Source: an uncultured Bacillaceae bacterium (GTDB taxonomy: Bacteria; Bacillota; Bacilli; Bacillales; Alkalibacillaceae). Taken from it: 16,736 nucleotides of DNA. Shown here in pieces: positions 6,584 through 15,028 of the stretch. Where the stretch lies: positions 1-16,736 of the forward strand of contig CALGNY010000206.1 of assembly GCA_937958375.1 (NCBI GenBank), in the 5' to 3' direction. Position numbers and translations under genes: made by a program. The notes below the pieces were generated by a model. It searched no databases. It was not told the origin of the DNA and was given only the letters and a program-made list of their open reading frames with translations. The stretch's first letter is position 1. Each line of letters opens with the position of its first letter.

Positions 6584-7964
6584 AATATCTCATTTTGTCT
6601 TGCAAGAACGTTTTCAACTCGCTGATCGGCATCCGATTTTGTTCCATCGTATCCCGGTCACGAACGGTTACTTGGCCATCTTCTTTTGAATCGAAATCGT
6701 AGGTAATGCAGTACGGTGTGCCGACTTCATCATGACGGCGGTACCGTTTACCGATCGAGCCAGACTCATCATAATCCACCATAAAGTCTGCCGCCAGATC
6801 ACGGAAAACTTCTTGAGCTTCTTCAGAGAGTTTTTTGGAAAGTGGGAACACAGCTGCTTTATATGGTGCAACTGCTGGATGGAATCGCATCACCGTCCGG
6901 GAGGTGCCATCTTCTAACTCTTCTTCTTCGTACGCATCCGCCAAAAATGCCAACGCCAAACGGTCTGCTCCGAGTGAAGGCTCAATGACATATGGGATAT
7001 ATCGTTCGTTGGTTTCCTGATCGATATACTCAAAGTTTTCACCAGAATGCTCGGCATGCTGTGTCAAGTCGTAGTCTGTACGGGATGCAATGCCCCATAA
7101 TTCACCCCAACCGAATGGGAATTGATACTCCAAGTCAGTCGTTTCGTTACTATAGTGAGACAATTCCTCTTCATCATGCTCCCGGCGACGAATGGCGTCC
7201 TTGTTCAAGCCCAAATTAACCAACCAATTATGGGAAAAATCTAGCCAATACGTAAACCATTCTTTTTCCTCACCAGGCTTACAGAAAAACTCAATTTCCA
7301 TTTGTTCAAATTCTCTCGTCCGGAAAGTAAAGTTCCCTGGCGTGATTTCATTCCGGAAACTTTTACCGATTTGCGCAATCCCAAACGGAAGCTTTTTACG
7401 CATGGAACGTTGGACATTCTTGAAGTTCACAAAAATACCTTGTGCCGTTTCAGGACGCATATAAATTTCATCCGTCGAATCCTCCGTCACACCTTGATAC
7501 GTTTTGAACATCAGGTTAAATTGTCGGATTTCTGTGAAATTGTCTGAACCACAATTCGGGCACGTGATCCCTTCTTCTTTAATGATTTTTTCCAATTCAT
7601 CAAACGGCATTCCATCTACGACACGCTCTTCACCTTTCGACTCAAAGTGATTTTCGATCAAATGGTCCGCGCGGTGACGAGATTTACATTCCTTGCAGTC
7701 AATCATCGGGTCGTTAAAATTGCCCAAGTGTCCAGATGCTTCCCACGTCTTTGGGTTCATCAAAATAGCTGCATCCAAGCCCACCATGTTCGGCTGCTCT
7801 TGAACGAATTTTTTCCACCATGCTGCTTTCAGATTACGTTTTACTTCTACACCGAGTGGACCGTAATCCCATGTGTTCGCTAGTCCTCCATAAATCTCAG
7901 ACCCTTGGAATACAAATCCACGATGCTTGGCGTGGTTAACAAGTTGTTCCATATCCTTTGCCAT
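6582..7964 (-). CDS. glyQS: Glycyl-tRNA synthetase, alpha2 type (GlyQS)
   Basis: This class II synthetase charges tRNA-Gly with glycine as a homodimer. At 460 residues it is the single-chain form, not the separate glyQ/glyS pair of B. subtilis. Visible features are RGFVFQGSEIYGGLANTWDY (15-34), two zinc-type pairs Cys90/Cys93 and Cys135/Cys138, motif 2 around FRNEITPGNFTFRTREFEQM (203-222), and motif 3 EPSLGADRLALAFL (328-341). The C-terminal anticodon-binding domain starts near 365. The frame is open 16 codons further upstream, but the ATG at 7964 is the start because AAGGAGG (7973-7979) lies before it. Expression is governed by the T-box leader and promoter upstream. It converges on mgtE. 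Confidence 0.96.
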   Translation of the reverse strand: MAKDMEQLVNHAKHRGFVFQGSEIYGGLANTWDYGPLGVEVKRNLKAAWWKKFVQEQPNMVGLDAAILMNPKTWEASGHLGNFNDPMIDCKECKSRHRADHLIENHFESKGEERVVDGMPFDELEKIIKEEGITCPNCGSDNFTEIRQFNLMFKTYQGVTEDSTDEIYMRPETAQGIFVNFKNVQRSMRKKLPFGIAQIGKSFRNEITPGNFTFRTREFEQMEIEFFCKPGEEKEWFTYWLDFSHNWLVNLGLNKDAIRRREHDEEELSHYSNETTDLEYQFPFGWGELWGIASRTDYDLTQHAEHSGENFEYIDQETNERYIPYVIEPSLGADRLALAFLADAYEEEELEDGTSRTVMRFHPAVAPYKAAVFPLSKKLSEEAQEVFRDLAADFMVDYDESGSIGKRYRRHDEVGTPYCITYDFDSKEDGQVTVRDRDTMEQNRMPISELKTFLQDKMRY

Positions 7965-7988
7965 GATATTGGCCTCCTTTATTAAACT

Positions 7989-8034
7989 AAAAAACTCCCG
8001 TCCATTGGGCATTGACTGCCCAGGGACGAGAGTT
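7989..8034 (-). terminator. Regulated terminator of the T-box
   Basis: An 11-bp outer stem (one T-G wobble) and an inner GGGCA/TGCCC stem are followed by TTTTTT on the minus strand. This is the intrinsic terminator that competes with the T-box antiterminator, about 25 bases before the glyQS start. Confidence 0.9.
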
Positions 8035-8209
8035 GTTATTCCCGCGGTTCCACCCTGCTTGACATGAACTTCATGTCCGCTTTGAAGGTTACACTCCAGA
8101 CTGCCTTTTCACCAATCCTTGCTTCAGGCTCACACCATCCCTGAATCGCTTCTTGCAGAGGTGATTGGGTACTATTGATCTTTCTTCGTGTATGGATATA
8201 CATTTTTAC
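7989..8209 (-). ncRNA. Glycine T-box leader of glyQS
   Basis: On the minus strand the conserved T-box AGGGTGGAACCGCGGG lies at about 8040-8056. Its TGGA would pair with a tRNA acceptor end UCCA, as expected for tRNA-Gly. Upstream, the Stem I region includes an apical stem CAGG/CCTG with a GGTG-type loop. The segment GTGAAAAGGCAG then places the glycine codon GGC (8103-8105) in the expected 3' side of the specifier loop, followed by a purine. Downstream, AACTCTCGTCC pairs with GGACGGGAGTT (8024-8034 with 7993-8003), and six T bases follow, forming the terminator. Uncharged tRNA-Gly should favour the antiterminator and switch on glyQS. Confidence 0.92.
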
Positions 8210-8216
8210 TGACAAC

Positions 8217-8245
8217 ATCGTAGCACATTGCCGATTTTTTCTCAA
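8217..8245 (-). promoter_or_regulatory. Sigma-A promoter of glyQS
   Basis: On the minus strand, TTGAGA (8240-8245) and TACGAT (8217-8222) are separated by exactly 17 bases, so transcription should start near 8210 and run into the T-box leader. The edge of the 21-bp repeat array lies about 25 bp upstream of the -35 box. Confidence 0.8.
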
Positions 8246-8269
8246 CAAAAGTGACGAACGCGACGGATA

Positions 8270-8604
8270 GGGAGCATATCACTTCTACCTGGGCACATAT
8301 ACGGAGGGTGGGGTGCATATATTTACCGGCTGGGACCATATATTTCTGTGATGGTCGCATATATTTGCGTGGTGGGCACATATTTTTGTGATACGGGCGC
8401 ATATATCTTCAGACAGGTCACATAAATGTCCGGCCAGGTCGCATATAACCTCAGCTAGGGCGCATAAATTTTTGTGGAGGGCACATATAATCTTGAGTCG
8501 GACACATATATCCGTAGCATGGGCCCAAATCACCCAACTCCGGTCGCATATAACGACAACTCGGGCCCATAAATCACTACTCAGGTCACATAAATCCACA
8601 CCAA
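8270..8604. repeat. Intergenic array, 21-bp period, 16 units
   Basis: A 12-nt core of the type GGKCRCATATAT is followed by a 9-nt spacer that differs in every unit. The CAT of successive cores begins at 8275, 8296, 8316, 8337, 8358, 8379, 8400, 8421, 8442, 8463, 8484, 8505, 8526 (here CAA), 8547, 8568 and 8589. Fourteen of the fifteen intervals are exactly 21 bp and one is 20. A decayed seventeenth unit may follow near 8605-8619. The array fills most of the gap between the divergent promoters of glyQS and pcrB, so neither promoter transcribes it. Spacers look non-identical and unrelated, yet the spacing is held. The core lacks dyad symmetry, and the arrangement is far too short in period to be a CRISPR. 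No function is known to me. Confidence 0.92.
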
Positions 8605-8678
8605 ACTCACAAAAACCCAGCCCTCACCCCCGCCAAACTCATCCCAAAAAATTAATCCAAAATGCTCAATGAGAATCG

Positions 8679-8708
8679 GTGAAAGAGACCCTCGCTTTCT
8701 GCTATAAT
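8679..8708 (+). promoter_or_regulatory. Probable sigma-A promoter of the pcrB operon
   Basis: A perfect TATAAT lies at 8703-8708, about 40 bp before the pcrB start, with a poor -35 candidate (GTGAAA, 18-base spacing) near 8679-8684. It is the only good promoter seen before the pcrB-pcrA-ligA-camS group. The roughly 75 bp between the array and this promoter hold nothing else I recognise. Confidence 0.65.
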
Positions 8709-8748
8709 AGATGAGGTATAGGTATGAAGTTTCGGAGGCGTTTGAAGC

Positions 8749-9459
8749 ATGATAGAAGATTACCGAATGTGGCGACACATTTTTAAATTAGATCCGAATA
8801 AACCGATTAATGATGAAGACTTAGAAAAAATCTGTGAGTCGGGGACAGATGCGGTGATCGTCGGTGGGACGGATGGTGTGACCCTCGACCACGTGCTCGA
8901 TTTGCTGGCACGGATCAGACGATACACGGTCACGTGCATTCTTGAAGTGTCCAATCTGGATGCCATCACACCAGGCTTTGATTTTTATTTTATCCCGATG
9001 GTGTTGAATAGTCGTGAGCCGAAGTGGCTGATTCACTATCATCAGCAGGCAGTGAAGGAATACGGAGAGTTCATTGAATGGGAAGAGATGAAGGCGGAAG
9101 GCTACATCATGCTGAATCCTGACTCAAAGGCTTACCAATGGACGAATGCAACGCCGATGACAGACGAAGATGTGGTTGCTTATGCGCAGGTCGCTGAACA
9201 TTTGATGCAGCTGCCGTTTGTTTATCTGGAATACAGTGGTACATATGGCGATCCGAAGCTCGTTGAAAAAGTGAGTGAGGTGCTCGACAAAAGCTTACTC
9301 GTTTACGGAGGCGGGATCACCACAAAAGATGAAGCGAAGGAAATGGCAAGACATGCGGATATCGTTGTGGTCGGCAATGTGATTTATGAAGATATCAAAG
9401 CAGCACTACGAACCGTGCATGCGGTCCATTCAGTTGAGAAAAGTAAGGGTGGGAACTAA
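8749..9459 (+). CDS. pcrB: Heptaprenylglyceryl phosphate synthase PcrB
   Basis: The 236-residue TIM-barrel enzyme belongs to the PcrB/GGGP synthase family. In Bacillales it joins sn-glycerol-1-phosphate to a polyprenyl (heptaprenyl) diphosphate, producing an archaeal-type ether lipid precursor. Conserved segments are KLDP (13-16), VGGTDG (38-43), YLEYSGTYGDP (159-169), YGGGI (186-190, phosphate binding) and GNVIYE (209-214). GGAGG lies ten bases before the ATG. The stop codon is immediately followed by the pcrA start with no gap, so the two are translationally linked. The pairing with pcrA is conserved in Bacillales although no functional link is obvious. Confidence 0.95.
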   Translation: MIEDYRMWRHIFKLDPNKPINDEDLEKICESGTDAVIVGGTDGVTLDHVLDLLARIRRYTVTCILEVSNLDAITPGFDFYFIPMVLNSREPKWLIHYHQQAVKEYGEFIEWEEMKAEGYIMLNPDSKAYQWTNATPMTDEDVVAYAQVAEHLMQLPFVYLEYSGTYGDPKLVEKVSEVLDKSLLVYGGGITTKDEAKEMARHADIVVVGNVIYEDIKAALRTVHAVHSVEKSKGGN

Positions 9460-11673
9460 ATGAGTTTAACGATGCAAGAGATTTTAAATGGAATGAATGA
9501 ACAGCAAGCAAAAGCTGTGAAACATACAAATGGTCCGCTACTCGTGATGGCAGGTGCAGGGAGTGGGAAGACTCGCGTGTTGACGCACCGGATTGCTTAT
9601 TTGCTTTCTGAAAAAGATGTCAATCCATATAACATATTGGCTATTACGTTTACGAATAAAGCGGCAAAAGAAATGAAAGAACGCGTATATCGTCTCGTCG
9701 GCGAAGAAGCGAAAGATATTATCATGTCGACGTTCCACTCATTATGCGTACGGATTTTACGACGGGACGGCGACAAGCTCGGCATCGACCGGAATTTCGC
9801 GATCTATGACGCAGCGGATTCGCAGACCGCTGTCAAAGAAGCATTCCGAATCAATAACATCGACACGAAAGCATTCAACCCGAAAGCAGTGAAGTATGCG
9901 ATCAGTGATGCGAAAAACAGACTGATCACGCCAAAAGTCATGAAACAGCAGGCGAGTGATTATGGTGAGGAAAAGATTGCGCAAATTTATGAAACCTATG
10001 AAACGCTTTTAAAGAAAAACCAAGCGCTTGATTTTGATAGCTTAATTATGGAAACGCACTTTCTGTTCAAAAAGAATCCAGATGTGTTGCATTATTATCA
10101 GAATCGGTTCCAATACATTCATGTCGATGAGTATCAAGATACGAACAAAGCGCAGTATGAACTCGTGAAGCAACTGGCTGATCGGTTCAAAAATCTGTGC
10201 GTCGTCGGCGATTCCGATCAATCGATTTATAAATGGCGTGGGGCAGATATTTATAATATCCTATCGTTTGAAGAAGATTATCCGAACGCCAAAGTGATTT
10301 TACTTGAACAAAACTATCGTTCGACGAAGAAAATTTTGCAGGCTGCCAATGAAGTCATCGAAAACAATACATCCAGAAAACCGAAGGACTTATGGACAGA
10401 AAATGATGATGGTACAGAGATTCGCTTGTATAAAGCACTCGATGAGCGGGATGAAGCTCGTTATGTAATCGACCAAGTACAAGAATTAAATCAGAACAAA
10501 AACATCTCGTTTAAGGATATGGCGGTCCTTTACCGGACGAACGCACAGTCCCGTGCCGTGGAGGATGTGTTGGTGAAATCCGATATTCCATATCAAATCA
10601 TCGGCGGGACAAAGTTCTACGACCGTAAAGAAATCAAAGACCTGTTGGCATACTTACGGTTGATCACCAATCCACATGATGATATTAGTTTCCAGCGTGT
10701 CGTCAATGTCCCGAAACGGGGAATCGGAAAGACGTCGATGGAAAAACTGCAAATGCATGCCGAAATGAACGATTTGTCATTATGGGATGCGGTCAAGGAA
10801 GCTGATTTTACCGGAATGAGCAAAAAGGCTTCTAACCAACTGAATAAATTCCGTGAAATGATTGAACAATTCCAACAGCAACAAGAATTTCTCGATGTCA
10901 CGGACGTTGTCGACCAAGTGCTGACGCGCTCAGGCTATGAAGATGAATTGAAAAAAGATCGTTCCATTGAATCGCAAAGCCGTCTGGAAAACTTAGAAGA
11001 GTTCAAGACGGTCACGAAGCAATTTGAAGAATCCAGTGAGGACACGACCCTACTGGCATTCTTGACAGACCTTGCGTTGATCTCTGATTTGGATGAATCG
11101 GATGCGGAAACGAAGGACAAGCTGACGCTAATGACACTACACGCCGCCAAGGGACTTGAATTCCCGGTCGTCTTTTTGATCGGGATGGAAGAAAACATCT
11201 TTCCACATAGTCGTTCTGCCTTTGACTTGGAAGAGATGGAGGAAGAACGCCGGCTTGCTTATGTCGGAATCACGCGGGCAGAGCAGGATCTTTTCTTGAC
11301 CCATGCCACGTCACGGACCATCTTTGGCCGGACACAATATAATGAGAAAAGTCGCTTCTTGGACGAAATTCCGTCTGATTTGATCGAAGAAGATGTGAAA
11401 GAATCCGATTTACGGACAGGATTCAAGACGGCAATTGATGATTTCAGGCCGAACCGGACGACAGGAAAACGTCAATCACGCGTCATTAAAGATAAGCCAA
11501 AAGGGGAGTTGAACTACCAAGTTGGCGATAAAGTAAAACATAAAAAATGGGGTGAGGGTACGGTCGTCAAGGTTGTCGGTGAAGGCGACGATATGGAATT
11601 GGACATCGCATTCCCAGCACCGACAGGGATCAAGCGTTTGCTTGCCCAATTCGCACCAGTCGAAAAAATGTAA
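9460..11673 (+). CDS. pcrA: ATP-dependent DNA helicase PcrA
   Basis: This 737-residue superfamily 1 helicase translocates 3' to 5' on single-stranded DNA and acts in repair, rolling-circle plasmid replication and clearing of replication conflicts. All motifs are intact: Walker A AGAGSGKT (31-38), Ia TFTNKAAKEM, II DEYQD (Asp223, Glu224), III GDSDQSIYKWRG (Gln254), IV LEQNYRS (Arg287), V TLHAAKGLEF, and VI YVGITRAEQDL (Arg606). The numbering of the key residues agrees with the well-studied Geobacillus PcrA as I remember it. The last 55 or so residues (LNYQVGDKVKHKKWGEGTVV and on) form the Tudor-like domain that contacts RNA polymerase. Its ribosome binding site GGGTGGG lies inside pcrB, and ligA follows after 24 bp. 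Confidence 0.97.
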   Translation: MSLTMQEILNGMNEQQAKAVKHTNGPLLVMAGAGSGKTRVLTHRIAYLLSEKDVNPYNILAITFTNKAAKEMKERVYRLVGEEAKDIIMSTFHSLCVRILRRDGDKLGIDRNFAIYDAADSQTAVKEAFRINNIDTKAFNPKAVKYAISDAKNRLITPKVMKQQASDYGEEKIAQIYETYETLLKKNQALDFDSLIMETHFLFKKNPDVLHYYQNRFQYIHVDEYQDTNKAQYELVKQLADRFKNLCVVGDSDQSIYKWRGADIYNILSFEEDYPNAKVILLEQNYRSTKKILQAANEVIENNTSRKPKDLWTENDDGTEIRLYKALDERDEARYVIDQVQELNQNKNISFKDMAVLYRTNAQSRAVEDVLVKSDIPYQIIGGTKFYDRKEIKDLLAYLRLITNPHDDISFQRVVNVPKRGIGKTSMEKLQMHAEMNDLSLWDAVKEADFTGMSKKASNQLNKFREMIEQFQQQQEFLDVTDVVDQVLTRSGYEDELKKDRSIESQSRLENLEEFKTVTKQFEESSEDTTLLAFLTDLALISDLDESDAETKDKLTLMTLHAAKGLEFPVVFLIGMEENIFPHSRSAFDLEEMEEERRLAYVGITRAEQDLFLTHATSRTIFGRTQYNEKSRFLDEIPSDLIEEDVKESDLRTGFKTAIDDFRPNRTTGKRQSRVIKDKPKGELNYQVGDKVKHKKWGEGTVVKVVGEGDDMELDIAFPAPTGIKRLLAQFAPVEKM

Positions 11674-11697
11674 ATGTTACTCAAAGGGTGAAATGGT

Positions 11698-13692
11698 ATG
11701 AACGAAGCGGAAAAGAAAATTGAAGAGCTACGTAAACAACTCAATCAGTATAACTACGAATATCACGTATTGGACCAGCCGAGCGTTCCGGACGCGGTCT
11801 ATGATCAGAAGCTTCGTGAACTCCAAGAGCTTGAGGAAGAAAATCCGGAGCTGATCACCGATGACTCGCCGACGCAACGGGTGGGTGGTGAGCCATTGGA
11901 CGAATTCCGAAAAGTCGATCATACGGTTCCGATGATGAGTCTATCGAATGCGTTTAACGCAGAAGAGCTGCGCGATTTCGATCGGCGTGTGAGAGAGCGG
12001 ATCGGGAATGATTTCCAGTATGTGTGCGAGTTGAAAATTGATGGGCTAGCGGTTTCCTTACGCTATGAGGAAGGCCGTTTTGTCCTTGGAGCAACCCGTG
12101 GGGATGGGAAAACAGGCGAGGATATCACGCATAATTTACGTACGATCAAAAGCATTCCGCTTCGTTTGAGCGAACCTGTTACAATCGAAGCGCGTGGCGA
12201 AGTGTTTATGCCGAAACGTTCCTTTTTGGCATTAAATGAAGCGCGCGAAAAGGACGGCTTGGAGTTGTTTGCCAATCCACGCAACGCAGCTGCCGGCTCA
12301 CTTCGGCAACTCGATCCGAAAATCGCCGCAAGACGTAATTTAGATATCTTTTTATATGCTGTCGGCGAATGGCAAGCCGCTTCGACCGCTTCCCATAGTG
12401 AACGCTTGCACTATTTACGTGAACTCGGGTTTAAGACCAATCCTGAAACACAGCGTTTTGACACGATTGAAGAAGTCATTGACTATACAGAAACATGGAC
12501 ACTAAAACGAAACGATCTCAACTATGATATCGATGGGATTGTCATTAAAGTTGACTCGATTGAGCAGCAAGAAGCACTTGGTTTCACAGCGAAAAGTCCA
12601 CGGTGGGCAATTGCCTACAAATTCCCGGCGGAAGAGGCTGTGACCGAGCTTGTCGACATTGAACTGAGTGTCGGACGAACAGGCGTCGTTACACCGACGG
12701 CGATCCTGAAGCCTGTCCAAGTCGCAGGCACAACGGTGCAACGTGCATCTTTACACAATGAAGATTTGATTATTGAAAAAGATATTCGAATTAACGATAC
12801 CGTGGTGATCAAAAAAGCTGGCGATATCATACCGGAAGTCGTGCGAGTGATCCCGGAAGAACGCGATGGCAGCGAACAGATTTTCCGCATGCCAGAGAAT
12901 TGTCCGGAGTGTGATAGCCATCTGGAAAAAATCGATGGCGAAGTTGCCCTGCGTTGTATGAACCCGAATTGCCCGGCTCAGCTGAAAGAAGGCTTGATTC
13001 ATTTTGTTTCCAGAAATGCGATGAACATTGATGGTCTCGGTGAAAAAGTCATTGAGCAGCTGTTTGATCATGAGTTGATTGAAAATATCGGGGACCTGTA
13101 TCATCTCAAAAAAGATGAACTGCTTGAGCTCGAGCGGATGGGTGAGAAATCGGTCACGAATTTGCTTGAAGCGATCGAGGCTTCCAAGAAAAATTCGCTG
13201 GAACGACTGTTATTTGGATTGGGTATCCGTTTTGTCGGAAGTAAAGCAGCCGATTTGTTGGCAGCGGAATTTAAAACGATCGACCCGCTTATCCAGGCTG
13301 ATCGGGAGCAGCTTACCGGAATTCCGGAGATCGGTGAAAAAATGGCCGACTCGATCGTCACGTATTTTGAAAAACCAGAAGCGGTGGAATTGATTGATCG
13401 CTTGAAGGCATCCGGACTCAATATGAATTATTTGCACGAAGAAATTGAGGTGCCGAGCGATTCGCCTTTTGCTGAGAAAACGGTTGTACTCACAGGGAAA
13501 CTAGAACAAATGTCACGGAACGAAGCGAAAGAACAGATTGAAGCACTTGGCGGAAAAGTGACCGGCAGTGTGAGCAAGAACACGGATTTATTGATTGCGG
13601 GCGAAGATGCCGGATCAAAATTGGATAAAGCCAGACAATTGAACGTCGAAATTTGGAATGAAGCACAAATGCTTGAGGCATTAGATGCATAG
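11698..13692 (+). CDS. ligA: NAD-dependent DNA ligase LigA
   Basis: This 664-residue enzyme seals nicks using NAD and is the essential replicative ligase of bacteria. Domain Ia (about 1-70) holds the YDxLxxxL-like NMN-binding region, here YEYHVLDQPSVPDAVYDQKL. The adenylation domain carries Lys113 in LKIDG, the residue that receives AMP. An OB fold follows, then a zinc finger with Cys402, Cys405, Cys420 and Cys425. Helix-hairpin-helix repeats occupy about 430-580, and a C-terminal BRCT domain about 591-664 (VVLTGKLEQMSRNEAKEQIE). Length and domain set are complete. GGGTG lies about ten bases before the ATG. The gene lies between pcrA and camS in one operon, the usual Bacillales order. Confidence 0.97.
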   Translation: MNEAEKKIEELRKQLNQYNYEYHVLDQPSVPDAVYDQKLRELQELEEENPELITDDSPTQRVGGEPLDEFRKVDHTVPMMSLSNAFNAEELRDFDRRVRERIGNDFQYVCELKIDGLAVSLRYEEGRFVLGATRGDGKTGEDITHNLRTIKSIPLRLSEPVTIEARGEVFMPKRSFLALNEAREKDGLELFANPRNAAAGSLRQLDPKIAARRNLDIFLYAVGEWQAASTASHSERLHYLRELGFKTNPETQRFDTIEEVIDYTETWTLKRNDLNYDIDGIVIKVDSIEQQEALGFTAKSPRWAIAYKFPAEEAVTELVDIELSVGRTGVVTPTAILKPVQVAGTTVQRASLHNEDLIIEKDIRINDTVVIKKAGDIIPEVVRVIPEERDGSEQIFRMPENCPECDSHLEKIDGEVALRCMNPNCPAQLKEGLIHFVSRNAMNIDGLGEKVIEQLFDHELIENIGDLYHLKKDELLELERMGEKSVTNLLEAIEASKKNSLERLLFGLGIRFVGSKAADLLAAEFKTIDPLIQADREQLTGIPEIGEKMADSIVTYFEKPEAVELIDRLKASGLNMNYLHEEIEVPSDSPFAEKTVVLTGKLEQMSRNEAKEQIEALGGKVTGSVSKNTDLLIAGEDAGSKLDKARQLNVEIWNEAQMLEALDA

Positions 13693-13704
13693 GGAGTGGA
13701 CGGA

Positions 13705-14919
13705 ATGAAACGATTAGTCATGCTCAGCCTTGCGATCCTTTTGTTGGTGGCAGGCTGTGCACCTACATACAACACCGAAGAAGAGGTTGTTCCGGAAGCG
13801 GAAGATGAGGAAGAACAGCGCTACATCATCCCGGCCAATAATTTGAAGGATGAAACGTATCGGACTATTTTGCCTTATGTGCCTGGTGCGGCGCGTGGGA
13901 TGATCGTCGATCGCGTGATGAATCGCTATGATATCGATGAAGTCGAACAAGGTTTAATGCGTCAAGCGAAGGAAGTTTTCGATCCTGAAGAATATTTCTT
14001 TCAAGAAGGACAGTATTTGACAGAAGATACGATCAGCGAGTGGTTAGGACGGAAAATGACGGAGGAAGAATTGGAAGAAGCTTTGGATGAGGCTGGCGAG
14101 GATGCGACATTGGAAGATGTACAAGTCGGATTGAACCCACAAATGGATTTGGATGAATATGAAGAAGCTGATGAAGAAACCAAAATTGAAATGCAGGAAA
14201 ACAATCCGCAAATCTTATCCTATGTCCATGAACAAAATTATTTGGTCCGCGCCGATGAAAACCAGATGGCTCTTGGCGGGATTGCGGTAGCACTCGTTTT
14301 GAAATCGGAATATGCTTTTCAGACAGATATCGGAGAACCGACGCGTTATGTGGATATTGATGATGAGGAAATGCTTGAATTCGGAAAAAATACTGCCGAG
14401 CAAGTCGTTCAACGGTTGCGAGACCGCAGCGAACTAGCGGACGTTCCAATCATGATCGCTTTATATAAAGAGACCGAACAAAACGGAATCGTTCCAGGAA
14501 ATTTCTTGACGAAGGCTGTCGTCGACCCAAATGGCCGCACAATCGGTGAATGGGAAAACATTGATGAAAAATATGTCTTGTTCCCTTCCTCTGAAGCTGA
14601 GGAAAATCACTATGACCACTATGAAATCTTCAATGAATTTCAGCGCAGTGCCTTGGAGTTTTTCCCGAATTACATCGGTGTCATCGGAACAGGCTATTAC
14701 ACGGATGGCAACTTGCGGAACATGAAAATCGAAATCATCATCGAATTCAATGGAAAACAAGAAGTCATCGGATTTACCCAGCATGCATATGGCCTTGTGC
14801 AAGAACATTTCCCGGATCATTTTGATGTTGAAGTGAACATTAAATCACCTGACCGACAAGAAAGCATCATCTTCCGTGAAGCTGAAGCGGAAGAACCTGA
14901 AGTTTATATTTATCAATAA
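13705..14919 (+). CDS. camS: CamS-family lipoprotein (YerH)
   Basis: This 404-residue lipoprotein belongs to the CamS sex-pheromone-precursor family (B. subtilis YerH). The ATG at 13705 is preferred over an in-frame GTG at 13696, because GGGAGTGG (13692-13699) is a well-placed ribosome binding site. The signal peptide MKRLVMLSLAILLLVAGC ends in a lipobox with Cys18. An acidic Glu/Asp-rich linker (about 25-40) precedes the extracellular domain, which contains IIPANNLKDETYRTILPYVPG-like and PTRYVDIDDEEML segments seen in this family. In Staphylococcus the signal peptide of CamS is processed to a plasmid-transfer pheromone; the body's own function is unclear. It is the last gene of the pcrB operon, 12 bp after ligA. 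Confidence 0.92.
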   Translation: MKRLVMLSLAILLLVAGCAPTYNTEEEVVPEAEDEEEQRYIIPANNLKDETYRTILPYVPGAARGMIVDRVMNRYDIDEVEQGLMRQAKEVFDPEEYFFQEGQYLTEDTISEWLGRKMTEEELEEALDEAGEDATLEDVQVGLNPQMDLDEYEEADEETKIEMQENNPQILSYVHEQNYLVRADENQMALGGIAVALVLKSEYAFQTDIGEPTRYVDIDDEEMLEFGKNTAEQVVQRLRDRSELADVPIMIALYKETEQNGIVPGNFLTKAVVDPNGRTIGEWENIDEKYVLFPSSEAEENHYDHYEIFNEFQRSALEFFPNYIGVIGTGYYTDGNLRNMKIEIIIEFNGKQEVIGFTQHAYGLVQEHFPDHFDVEVNIKSPDRQESIIFREAEAEEPEVYIYQ

Positions 14920-14931
14920 CTTGTAGACGAT

Positions 14932-14970
14932 GGAAGGATGGAAGTTAAGATTGAACCCCACCTTCCTTTC
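14932..14970 (+). terminator. Weak candidate terminator after camS
   Basis: GGAAGG-A-TGG (14932-14941) can pair with CCA-CCTTCC (14958-14966), with one bulged A, followed by TTTCGTTT. The stem is short, its loop is long and the T-run is broken, so it would be leaky. It overlaps the start of the promoter region of the next gene. Confidence 0.4.
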
Positions 14971-14971
14971 G

Positions 14972-14999
14972 TTTACAATAGATATGAAAGCGCTATGAT
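14972..14999 (+). promoter_or_regulatory. Sigma-A promoter of the P5C dehydrogenase gene
   Basis: TTTACA (14972-14977) and TATGAT (14994-14999) are separated by 16 bases and lie 30 bp before the start codon. This gives the dehydrogenase its own transcription unit. No operator or cre-like site was recognised beside it. Confidence 0.75.
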
Positions 15000-15028
15000 T
15001 TCAGAAAATTTAAGGGGAGGATTTTTTT

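Noticed and set aside
7965..8012. Longer GlyQS start upstream of 7964
   Set aside because: It would contain the strong AGGAGG site and part of the T-box terminator; the family starts at the downstream ATG.
8270..8604. CRISPR array
   Set aside because: Cores of 12 nt and spacers of 9 nt are far too short, the cores vary, and no Cas gene is present.
8285..8672. Open frames on both strands across the 21-bp array (minus 8285-8599, plus 8388-8672), giving heptad-like repeats such as RSHxxxx RAHxxxx
   Set aside because: A 21-bp period keeps any open frame open on either strand, the starts lack ribosome binding sites, and both strands are equally open. They are by-products of the period, not genes.
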